Shown one piece after another: positions 45,967 to 53,754 of a stretch of DNA of 64,000 bases (positions within the stretch are counted from its first letter, which is position 1; each line of letters opens with the position of its first letter). The translations under genes and the position numbers were made by a program. Source of the DNA: Leifsonia sp. TF02-11 (GTDB lineage: Bacteria; Actinomycetota; Actinomycetes; Actinomycetales; Microbacteriaceae). The DNA is taken from contig NZ_JAGEKP010000007.1 of NCBI RefSeq assembly GCF_017565305.1, positions 1-64,000 on the forward strand. The letters run 5' to 3'. Under the pieces are notes generated by a model. The model was not told where the DNA came from. It saw only the letters and a list, made by a program, of their open reading frames with translations, and ran no database searches.

Positions 45967-47211
45967 ATGCCCGACACGCTGATCGCCCGATTCTCCCGTC
46001 TCCGCCGCCTGGGCAGCACCGAGGCCGCCCGCCGTGTGCTGCAGAAGCTCTCGGCCCGGCTCTCGGACGGCGAGCCGGACCTGCCCATCTCGCCGGAGGA
46101 CATCGCCGACTCCGTGACCGTGCGGGCCCGCCTGGAGTCGCTCCCGCTGCCGGCGAGGGCGGAGCGCATCCGCATCGGGTGGGTGTGCACGCCGCCGGCC
46201 GCCGGCTCCGGCGGGCACACCACCCTCTTCGGGATGGTGGCGGCGCTCGCGGAGCGCGGAGCGGACTGCACGCTGTTCCTCTACGACCGCGACGGAGCCG
46301 ACATCTCCCGGCATTTGGAGGTGCTGCGCACCAGCTGGCCGACCCTCAGGGTCGCGGTGGCGGACGCGCGATCCGGCATCCGCGATGTCGACGCGTGCGT
46401 CGCCAGCTCGTGGGAGACCGCCCACGTGCTGGCCTCGCGACTGCGTGTGCGCGTCCCGGTGTTCTACCTCGCGCAGGACTTCGAGCCGTACTTCTATCCG
46501 AAAGGCTCGCTCGCCACGCTGGCGGAGGACACCTACCGGTTCGGCTTCGACACCATCGCGCTCGGTCACATGGTCGGGGGCGAGCTCGAGCGCATCGGGG
46601 TGCCGAGCGTCGTCGCGCCGTTCGGCTGCGACACCGACGTCTACCGGCCGTCAGAGCTCCACGACCGTCCGGGCGTCGTGCTCTACGCCCGCCCCGGCGT
46701 GGACCGCAGAGGATATCTCGTGGCGAAGCTCGCCCTCGAGCGCTTCCACGCGGCACGCCCCGACGTCCCGATCCACCTGTACGGCGCCCCGGTGACGGGC
46801 TGGACCATCCCGTACGAGCACCACGGCAAGCTGTCCCCGGCCGAGCTCAACGCGCTCTACAACCGCTGCAGTGTCGGCCTCGCGCTCTCGTACACCAACA
46901 TCTCGCTGGTCGCCGAGGAGATGCTCGCGGCCGGTGTCGTCGCCGTCGTGAACGACTCACCCCTCGCCAGGGCCGACCTCTCGAACCCCGGAGTCGCCTG
47001 GGCCTTCCCCACGCCGCAGGGCATCGCCGACGCGCTGGAACGCGTCGTCGACGACCCGCCGAAGCCGGACGACATCGTGCGGATGGCGGACTCGGTGCGC
47101 CGAGGATGGGGCCCCGCTCAGGCGATCGTCTCCGATCGCATCCTCTCGGCCGTCACCCCGTCGTCGCCTTCCCCTGTCCCCCCAACGGGTCACTTTGACG
47201 TGCTATCATGA
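45967..47211 (+). CDS. Glycosyltransferase, GT4-type (WsaF-like)
   Basis: 414 residues. Has a glycine-rich acceptor loop (GWVCTPPAAGSGGHTTLFGMVAALAERG), FYLAQDFEPYFYPKGS and a C-terminal part with LYARPGVDRRGYLVAKLALERF and SLVAEEMLAAGVVAVV, where the conserved Glu pair (EE) binds the donor. The QDFEPYFYP motif recalls the rhamnosyltransferase WsaF. Starts 7 bp after the preceding stop. The end of the gene overlaps the probable promoter of the following DUF4082 gene (TTGACG at 47195-47200). Confidence 0.82.
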   Translation: MPDTLIARFSRLRRLGSTEAARRVLQKLSARLSDGEPDLPISPEDIADSVTVRARLESLPLPARAERIRIGWVCTPPAAGSGGHTTLFGMVAALAERGADCTLFLYDRDGADISRHLEVLRTSWPTLRVAVADARSGIRDVDACVASSWETAHVLASRLRVRVPVFYLAQDFEPYFYPKGSLATLAEDTYRFGFDTIALGHMVGGELERIGVPSVVAPFGCDTDVYRPSELHDRPGVVLYARPGVDRRGYLVAKLALERFHAARPDVPIHLYGAPVTGWTIPYEHHGKLSPAELNALYNRCSVGLALSYTNISLVAEEMLAAGVVAVVNDSPLARADLSNPGVAWAFPTPQGIADALERVVDDPPKPDDIVRMADSVRRGWGPAQAIVSDRILSAVTPSSPSPVPPTGHFDVLS

Positions 47212-47263
47212 TCCGATTCTTGGCGCGACCTGAATTGACAACCATTACTCTGAGGAGTCTTTC

Positions 47264-49192
47264 ATGTCTCGCGCCCTGATCACCGAGCAGCGTCGCCGCG
47301 CTCGCCACATCCGGCTCCGCGCTCGAACCATCGTCCTCGCATCGCTGGCCGTGCTCGCGGTGATCGTCGCCCCCCTCGCAGTCATGGCGGCGCCGCGCGC
47401 CGCAGAGACGTACCTCGGCAACGCCGTGCCGACCACCGACACCGACCCGGACAACATCCCGGTCGAACTCGGGATGCGGTTCAGCCCCACCGTCGACGGC
47501 CGGGTCACCGGAGTCCGCTTCTACAAGAGCACGGGCAACAGGGGAACCCACACCGGATCGCTCTGGGATTCGCGCGGCAAACGAATCGCCAAGGTCACCT
47601 TCTCGGGCGAATCGGCGTCGGGCTGGCAATCGGCTTCCTTCGCCAAGTCGGTGTCCGTGACCGCCGGCGCCTGGTACACCGTCTCGTACCTCGCGCCCGT
47701 GGGCCGCTACGCCGACGACACCGGGTACTTCACGCCGCAGGATCAGCGAGGCCATCTGGTCGCCGACGTCGGCAGCGGTGTCTACCGCTACGGCCCCAAG
47801 GGCGGATTCCCGACTTCGAACTGGAAGAACTCCAACTATTACGTCGACGTCAACTTCGTCCCGAGCGGCGAACTCCCGCCCGTGACGGGCACGCCGTCGT
47901 CCGCCCCGACGCAGACACCGTCGATCACGCCGTCCCCTACTCCGACCCCAACCCCCACGCGCACGCCGACGCCCACGAACACGGGCACGGCACCGCCGTC
48001 GGGCGGAAACGCCGCGCTCGGCCTGCCGACCATCCCGTGGGAGGGCGGCCCGGCCTTCTACGACAAGTTCGCGATCAGCAAGGCGGGCGGCTGGACCGAC
48101 CCGTCGTTCTTCCCGATCGGCATCTGGTGGGACAGTCTCGACACCGACGCGAACGCGAAGTTCGACAAGAGCTATGGCATCAACAGCTACATCGAGACCA
48201 ATCCGACCGTGGACTACTCCGTGTTCGCGGACAACGGGCTGAAGTGGATCGGTGGAAAGCTGAACGAGACGTTCCCGGACAACGGCAGCGCGTGGTCGGG
48301 CAACTTCCTCGGCGACGAGATCGACGGCCGCTACGACCCGCCGGCTGCCGGGATCGAGTATCTGGGTCAGCAGGCAGCCGAGGTCGCGGGCAACGGCCGG
48401 TTCTCATACGCGAACTTCACCGCGATCGTCGCGAGCAACTACAACGCAGCGCAACTGGCGGCGGACGAGAAATACCTCAGCCTGGTCGACGGCCCCGTCT
48501 CGGTGGACGCCTACTGGTACACCGACCCGCACTGCAGCCAGACGCCGTACCGCGACTACTCGTACGTGCCGGTGAACCAGGCGCACTGCCGCACCGCCTC
48601 CAGCTACGGGAAGACTGTCGACTCGGTGCGCGCCAGAGTGGCGGCGGCCGGGCAGCTCAAGCCTGTCTGGAACTTCGTCGAGATGATGGGCGGCGACCCT
48701 TACTACATCTCGCCTGCGCAGCTGAAGGGTGCGGTGATGAACTCGATCATCCACGAGGCGCGCGGCATCGTCTACTTCAACCAGAGCTTCACCGGCACAT
48801 GCGTCAGCGGCAACCTGCTGCGCACGGTTCAGGTCGACCCCAAGGGGTGCGCGGCGGCGAACGCCAACGCGATGAAGCAGGTCAACACCGTCATCCAGTC
48901 GCTCGCCCCCGTCCTGAACACGCAGTCGTATAAGTACAGCTTCGGCCCGAACCTGGACACGATGCTGAAGTACAAGGACGGCTCGGCGTACGTCTTCTCG
49001 ATGATCAGCGGCGACCAGAACTCGTCTCCGGGATCGCGCACCTTCGCGCTTCCGCCGGCGCTCGCCGGCGCGACCTCGGTCCAGGTGCTCAACGAGAACC
49101 GCACGATCCCTGTCGTGAACGGCTCGTTCACGGATACCTTCGCTCAGGAGAGCGACTTCCACGTCTACAAGATCACGCCGCCCGCCCGATGA
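47264..49192 (+). CDS. Secreted protein: DUF4082 domain, Pro/Thr linker and glycosidase-like C-terminal domain
   Basis: 642 residues. A signal peptide (about 20-46, ending near MAAPRAAE) precedes one DUF4082 domain (48-203) with the same GVRFYKSTGNRGTHTGSLWD and NYYVDVNF landmarks as the large protein at 31502. A PTPTPTPT-type linker (about 215-247) leads to a domain of nearly 390 residues that begins FPIGIWWDSLDTDANAKFDKSYGIN and contains FLGDEIDG and WNFVEMMGGDPYY; this looks like a TIM-barrel glycosidase with acidic residues at suitable places, but no family was recognised with certainty. Possibly trims or releases the exopolysaccharide. GAGGAG box before the ATG. Confidence 0.75.
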   Translation: MSRALITEQRRRARHIRLRARTIVLASLAVLAVIVAPLAVMAAPRAAETYLGNAVPTTDTDPDNIPVELGMRFSPTVDGRVTGVRFYKSTGNRGTHTGSLWDSRGKRIAKVTFSGESASGWQSASFAKSVSVTAGAWYTVSYLAPVGRYADDTGYFTPQDQRGHLVADVGSGVYRYGPKGGFPTSNWKNSNYYVDVNFVPSGELPPVTGTPSSAPTQTPSITPSPTPTPTPTRTPTPTNTGTAPPSGGNAALGLPTIPWEGGPAFYDKFAISKAGGWTDPSFFPIGIWWDSLDTDANAKFDKSYGINSYIETNPTVDYSVFADNGLKWIGGKLNETFPDNGSAWSGNFLGDEIDGRYDPPAAGIEYLGQQAAEVAGNGRFSYANFTAIVASNYNAAQLAADEKYLSLVDGPVSVDAYWYTDPHCSQTPYRDYSYVPVNQAHCRTASSYGKTVDSVRARVAAAGQLKPVWNFVEMMGGDPYYISPAQLKGAVMNSIIHEARGIVYFNQSFTGTCVSGNLLRTVQVDPKGCAAANANAMKQVNTVIQSLAPVLNTQSYKYSFGPNLDTMLKYKDGSAYVFSMISGDQNSSPGSRTFALPPALAGATSVQVLNENRTIPVVNGSFTDTFAQESDFHVYKITPPAR

Positions 49193-50121
49193 GCGCACTC
49201 GAAGGCGTCGCGGCCCGTTACCTGGGGAGGGACCACATGGGCACGACGGGCCGCGGCGACTTCGAGCACGTCATCCTGACTCGGTTCAACGTGCGGATGG
49301 AGATGTACCCGCACGCGGCGACGGACGAGTGGCTGCAGGAGCGGCTGGCCCTCTTCCGCCGCTACTGTCTGCCCTGCGTCCGGGCACAGACGGTGCGCGA
49401 TTTCCGCTGGCTCCTCTTCTTCGACGCCGGCAGCCCCGATTGGTTCAGGGCCGAGGTGGAGGCGCTCGGCGACGCCCGCTTCCAGCCGGTCTGGGTCGAC
49501 GGGTTCTTCGACGTCGACGTCGTGAAGGAGGCGCTTCGCCCCGCCCTCACCGCGTCGCACCTGATCACGACCCGGCTCGACAACGACGACGCCATCGCCG
49601 ACGACTTCGTCGAGCGCGTCCAGGCGGAGTACGAAGGTCAGCGGATGGAGTTCGTCAACCTGGTCGACGGATCGCAGCTCGCCGACGGCAAGGTGTACCT
49701 GCGCCCCTACCCGCGGAACCCCTTCGTCTCGCTGATCGAGGAGGTCGGCTCAGAACGCCCGACGACCGTCTTCGCGTCGCGTCACTTCGCCATCGACACC
49801 GTCGCGCCGGTGCGCAACGTCAAGACCCCGCACCCGATGTGGCTGCAAGTGATCCACGACGACAACACCCTCAACGAGCGCGTCGGGCTCCGGGCGCGGC
49901 GCGCTCGGGTGCAGCCGTACTTCTCGAGCGAGTTGGGACTGCGTCCCGGCGACCCGCAGTATCTGCGCGACCGGATACGCGACGGCGGAAGGATCGTGAT
50001 GCGCTTGCTCCGCAAGCCGTCGCGGATCGTCGACCTGGCCGCCTCGGTGTTCGCTCCGCGCTCCGGATCACGCGGCGACGGAGGAGCGGCGGCCGTCGGC
50101 CCTGAGCGGTCCGGCCGCTGA
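49189..50121 (+). CDS. Putative rhamnosyltransferase family glycosyltransferase (first copy)
   Basis: 310 residues from the ATG overlapping the previous stop. Contains the family landmarks FEHVILTRFNV, YCLPCVRAQTVRDFRWLLFFD and a DNDD motif (TTRLDNDDAIADDFVERVQ) of the putative rhamnosyltransferase family. An ATG at 49237 with GGGGAGGGAC in front gives a protein of 294 residues whose start aligns with its paralogue at 52876-53754, so it may be the true start. The 3' end overlaps the convergent polymerase gene by 54 bp. Confidence 0.8.
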   Translation: MSALEGVAARYLGRDHMGTTGRGDFEHVILTRFNVRMEMYPHAATDEWLQERLALFRRYCLPCVRAQTVRDFRWLLFFDAGSPDWFRAEVEALGDARFQPVWVDGFFDVDVVKEALRPALTASHLITTRLDNDDAIADDFVERVQAEYEGQRMEFVNLVDGSQLADGKVYLRPYPRNPFVSLIEEVGSERPTTVFASRHFAIDTVAPVRNVKTPHPMWLQVIHDDNTLNERVGLRARRARVQPYFSSELGLRPGDPQYLRDRIRDGGRIVMRLLRKPSRIVDLAASVFAPRSGSRGDGGAAAVGPERSGR

Positions 50122-51435
50122 CGGCCGGAACGTGCGCCGCGCGGCGCCGCACAGGCCGAAGAGCACGAACAGCGTGCCCGCCGCCATCGGGAACGTGAGC
50201 CCGTCGAAGAACGCGAACAGGACTCCGGTGGCGACGACCGCTGCGACGAGCGCCTGGGAGAGCTCCTTCTGCAGTTCCGTCACCGCCGTGCGCCGCGCGG
50301 TCGCGGCGCTCCAAACGGAGAACCCGAGGAGCGCGGCCACGGCGAGCAGTCCGACGATCCCCAGCTCGATCGCCAGGACGAAGTACTCGTTGTCGAGGAT
50401 GTAGTAGACCGGCAGGAAGGTGCCGAACCCCTTGCCGACGACCGGGAAGCGCTGGAAGAACTCCAGAGCGCTCGCGAAGCCGTCGATCCGGGAGACGGTG
50501 CTCGTGTCGGTCGAGATGCCGCCGAACAGCCCGCGGAGCGTGCCCAGCATCCCCGGCACCGTGAAGCCGATGGCGGTGACGCCGACTGCGGCGGTGACCA
50601 GGGCGGCGAGCTTCCGCTTCCACGGCCAGGTGACGAAGAGGACGAGCAGGGCGGCGACCAGCCCGATGATGGCCGACCGTGACACCGACAGCAGGATGGC
50701 CACCGCGATGACAGCGGCGTTGAGCACGTGCAGTGCGCGGTGACGGGTGTCGCGGCGGAGCGCGAACGTCAGGGCGACGGGGAAGGCGGCGGCGAGCACG
50801 ACGCCGTACTCCAGCGGGTGCGTGGCCGTTCCCGAGGCCCGGATGAAGCCGCCGCGGGTGTCGACACCGGCGAGCGCGTCGTCGGACATCCCGGGCACTG
50901 CCAGCCAGCCGAGGAGTGAATCTCCGGTGGTGAACTGCGCGATTCCCAGCGTCGCCATCAGTCCGCCCAGTGTGGCCAGCCGGCGGAGCACCGTGATGAG
51001 GCCGTTCGCGGTCAGGATGCCGTCGAGCGCCGTGACCACGATCCCCAGGAGCGCGACCGTGCGGATGACGCCGTTATCGGCCACGGTGACCTCGTTCGTG
51101 GGAATTCCGCGCAGCATCGCCCAGGAGTAGCTCGCCAGCACCGCCACGGCGAACCCGGCCGCCGCGTAGCGGAGCGGCTGGCGGACGCCGACGTGCCGTT
51201 CCGTGCGCTGGAGCTGGTACCACATCCAGCCCAGGGTGCAGAAGAGCGCCCACATCGTCGCCGGCCGTCCGGCGGCCGAACCGAGCGACGAGATCGACAG
51301 GCTGGAGGGGACGGCGTAGAGCAGCACGAGGTAGACCGTGAGCGCCGTGACCCCGTATCCCGCCTGCGCGCGCGCATCGGCTGCGGCGGCGGCCTCGGCC
51401 GTCGTTGCCGGGGTGCTCGGCGAGGTGGTGCTCAT
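50068..51435 (-). CDS. O-antigen ligase/polymerase family protein (Wzy-like)
   Basis: 455 residues with 10-12 predicted helices and a large loop before the last helices. The segments GTATHPLEYGVVLAAAFPVAL and FFQRFPVVGKGFGTFLPVYYILDNEYFVLAIELG match the Wzy_C/O-antigen ligase family (GxG...DN..L.. pattern), which polymerises repeat units on the outer face of the membrane. Last gene of the minus-strand operon; its start overlaps the chain-length gene by 4 bp. Confidence 0.85.
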   Translation of the reverse strand: MSTTSPSTPATTAEAAAAADARAQAGYGVTALTVYLVLLYAVPSSLSISSLGSAAGRPATMWALFCTLGWMWYQLQRTERHVGVRQPLRYAAAGFAVAVLASYSWAMLRGIPTNEVTVADNGVIRTVALLGIVVTALDGILTANGLITVLRRLATLGGLMATLGIAQFTTGDSLLGWLAVPGMSDDALAGVDTRGGFIRASGTATHPLEYGVVLAAAFPVALTFALRRDTRHRALHVLNAAVIAVAILLSVSRSAIIGLVAALLVLFVTWPWKRKLAALVTAAVGVTAIGFTVPGMLGTLRGLFGGISTDTSTVSRIDGFASALEFFQRFPVVGKGFGTFLPVYYILDNEYFVLAIELGIVGLLAVAALLGFSVWSAATARRTAVTELQKELSQALVAAVVATGVLFAFFDGLTFPMAAGTLFVLFGLCGAARRTFRPSAAGPLRADGRRSSVAA

Positions 51436-52181
51436 ACCGCGTCTTCACGCCCCGACGGCTCGTCGTGGTGACGCCCGTGGTCGCCGCCGCCCGCGCGGGA
51501 CCGACTCCAGACGCGCGAGGGGCGGCTCTGCTGGCCCGCGGCGGCGAGGCTCGCCTTGAGCGCCTTCGCCTCCTGCCGCTGACGCTTCAGCATGCCGATC
51601 AGCCCGTCGAGCAAGCCGACGAGCAGGACCACCGCGACGAGCGAGCCGACGGCGATGAACCCGAGCGTGGTGTACCTGGCCTTCTGGATGAGCTTGGGAG
51701 CGTCGTCCTGGGTGAGCGTGAGGCTGCTGATCCGCGACTCGGCCGGCACCTGCGCATCGTTCTGAAGCGTGTTCAGCGTGGTGGGGACCGCCGCGACGAC
51801 CGCGTCGAGCACGCGGGCCACGTCGTTGTCCTTCACGCCGTCCACGGTGACGACGACCACCGGCCCGCTGGTCGTCAGGTCGCGGGCGACGCTCGCGGTC
51901 ACATTCGGGTAGTCCGCGAGGATGTCGCCGGTCACGGTCTTGGAGTTCATCGAGCGGACGAGGACGTCGGTGGCCTGGCTGAGCCCGCCGAGGTAGTAAT
52001 AGGGGTTTCCTCCGACCGGGACGCTGCCCTTGCCGGGGATGAGGACCACGCTCGCGGTCCTCTCGTACGTCGGCGAGGTCTTGTTGTACGACATCAGGCA
52101 CAGCACCGCGGCGAGCAGGAGTGCGGGTACGGTGATGTACCAGCGCCTCAGGAGGCTCATTCCGATCCTCTTGGCGTTCAT
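51432..52181 (-). CDS. Chain-length determinant-like membrane protein (Wzz family), no kinase domain
   Basis: 249 residues. One helix near the N-terminus (about 15-30) and one near residue 175-200 bracket an extracytoplasmic domain, the layout of Wzz co-polymerases. The cytoplasmic C-terminus is short, basic and His-rich with no Walker motif or tyrosine cluster, so the autokinase found in many Gram-positive co-polymerases is missing. The ATG at 52181 follows GGGGGAG. Overlaps both neighbours by 4 bp. Confidence 0.78.
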   Translation of the reverse strand: MNAKRIGMSLLRRWYITVPALLLAAVLCLMSYNKTSPTYERTASVVLIPGKGSVPVGGNPYYYLGGLSQATDVLVRSMNSKTVTGDILADYPNVTASVARDLTTSGPVVVVTVDGVKDNDVARVLDAVVAAVPTTLNTLQNDAQVPAESRISSLTLTQDDAPKLIQKARYTTLGFIAVGSLVAVVLLVGLLDGLIGMLKRQRQEAKALKASLAAAGQQSRPSRVWSRSRAGGGDHGRHHDEPSGREDAV

Positions 52182-52879
52182 GACGGGATCTCCCCCCTGT
52201 AGGCAGCCAGCGTGAGCTGCAGTTCGCGGTCGAGTTTGCGGTAGCGGCGAAGTCGGGCGAGCAGATCGATGAGCACGGTGCCGCCGACGGCCGCGAAGAC
52301 CGTCAGGAGCCCGACCGCGCCGAGCGCGCGCATCTTCATGGCGTTGGTCGTGAAGGAGTATCCGATCGATGGGCTCGCGGGGGAGACGTCGACCGAGATG
52401 CGGTTCTCCGCGGAGACCCCGGTCACCTCTTGCTGGTGGGCGGCGATCGCGCGGATCCGGGCGATCTCCGTGGCGAGCGTTGTGCGCACCCACTCGGGCG
52501 TCGGCCCTGCCGCCTTCACGTTCAGGCCAGGGGTGTCGAAACTGTACTGCCACTGGCCGCCCATGTTCGGGAGCAGGACGCTGCTCCCGCGGGTGATGCC
52601 CGCGCCCTGGAGGGTCGCGCTCTCGCCGAGGCGATCGGCGGGCTTGCCGCCGTCGTAGATCCTCTCGACGGTGGCGGCGAAGGCGACGAGCGAACTGCGC
52701 TGCCAGTCCTGTGCGATCGAGACGCCGCTGCCGGGGGAGCGGAAGTAGACCGTCGTCCCGGTGTAGTAGACCCCCGGCTGGTGCGACAGCGTGAGGAAGG
52801 CGATGCCACCGCAGAGCACGATCGCAATGGCCGCATACCAGCGCGCCCGCAGGATCTGGAAGACGTCCCACGTGGTCAT
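52178..52879 (-). CDS. Second chain-length determinant-like membrane protein
   Basis: 233 residues. Helix at about 15-33 (WYAAIAIVLCGGIAFLTL), an extracytoplasmic part with YTGTTVYFRSPG and NRISVDVSPASPSIGYSF, and a helix at about 183-205, then a short Arg-rich tail. Same topology as the next protein in the operon, to which it is only weakly similar. The pair may form a heteromeric co-polymerase controlling polymer length. Confidence 0.75.
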   Translation of the reverse strand: MTTWDVFQILRARWYAAIAIVLCGGIAFLTLSHQPGVYYTGTTVYFRSPGSGVSIAQDWQRSSLVAFAATVERIYDGGKPADRLGESATLQGAGITRGSSVLLPNMGGQWQYSFDTPGLNVKAAGPTPEWVRTTLATEIARIRAIAAHQQEVTGVSAENRISVDVSPASPSIGYSFTTNAMKMRALGAVGLLTVFAAVGGTVLIDLLARLRRYRKLDRELQLTLAAYRGEIPS

Positions 52880-53754
52880 GTCGCCGCCTTCCGTCGGCGT
52901 CCGCTCGCGAAGTGCAGCTTCACGGAGTCGAGACCGCGAGGTCCGAGGACGGCGATCGTGGCGGCCTTCGCCGCGCTGCGGACGGACTCGCGCGTCGCGC
53001 GCGCGGGACCGGAGACCAGGCGGTCTCTGAGGAGAGCGCCCCGCGAGGGCGCGGGGACCTCGTCGAGCAGCCCGGGGAAGAGGTCGGCGTAGGCCGCCGG
53101 GCGTGCCAGCCGGCCCCGGACCCGATTGCTCACGTTCTCGCCGTGCACCACCTGCAGCCAGCCGGGTGCGCCCGCGAGCGTCAGCGCCTTCATCGAGAGC
53201 GGGAGGCGGTTGTGCCAATCGGACCAGCACGTCACCGCACCCGCCCAGGGCTCGGCGACCGTGCAGAACGCGTTGTAGCGGTCGACGCGAGTGTAGACGC
53301 CGTGGCGGTCGGCGATCAGGCCCCGTCCGGCGTAGACGGCGGTGCGCTGTCCGTGCGGCGCAGCCGCCTGGATCCGCTCCACGAAGTCGGTCGCGAGCGC
53401 GTCGTCGTTGTCGAGGTTGGTGGTGATCAGACCGAGCCGCGGCGTCCCGATGGCGTGCTCGATGTCCTGCAGCATGTCCTTGGTCGTCACCACGTCGCGG
53501 AAGACGGGTGTGAACGACCCTGCGGCGGCGTGCGGTTCGATCCACTCTGTGAGCCAGGAGGGGCTCTCCGGGTCGAAGTAGATGATCCAGGTCGCGTCGG
53601 TGACGGTCTGGGCGAGCACGGACGGCAGGCAGTACTTCTCGAACAGCGCGACGCGCGAGCGCAGCCAGCCGTCCTGCGCGCGGACGATGCTCTCGTACCC
53701 GGTGGAGGGGAGGTTGAAGCGGGTGAGGATCACGTGGTCGAAATCGTCGCTCAT
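52876..53754 (-). CDS. Putative rhamnosyltransferase family glycosyltransferase (second copy)
   Basis: 292 residues. FDHVILTRFNL at the start, YCLPSVLAQTVTDATWIIYFD and TTNLDNDDALATDFVERIQ parallel the protein from 49189. Glycosylates the growing repeat unit; rhamnose as donor sugar is only implied by the family name. Its ATG overlaps the stop of the fused glycosyltransferase by 4 bp. Confidence 0.82.
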   Translation of the reverse strand: MSDDFDHVILTRFNLPSTGYESIVRAQDGWLRSRVALFEKYCLPSVLAQTVTDATWIIYFDPESPSWLTEWIEPHAAAGSFTPVFRDVVTTKDMLQDIEHAIGTPRLGLITTNLDNDDALATDFVERIQAAAPHGQRTAVYAGRGLIADRHGVYTRVDRYNAFCTVAEPWAGAVTCWSDWHNRLPLSMKALTLAGAPGWLQVVHGENVSNRVRGRLARPAAYADLFPGLLDEVPAPSRGALLRDRLVSGPARATRESVRSAAKAATIAVLGPRGLDSVKLHFASGRRRKAAT

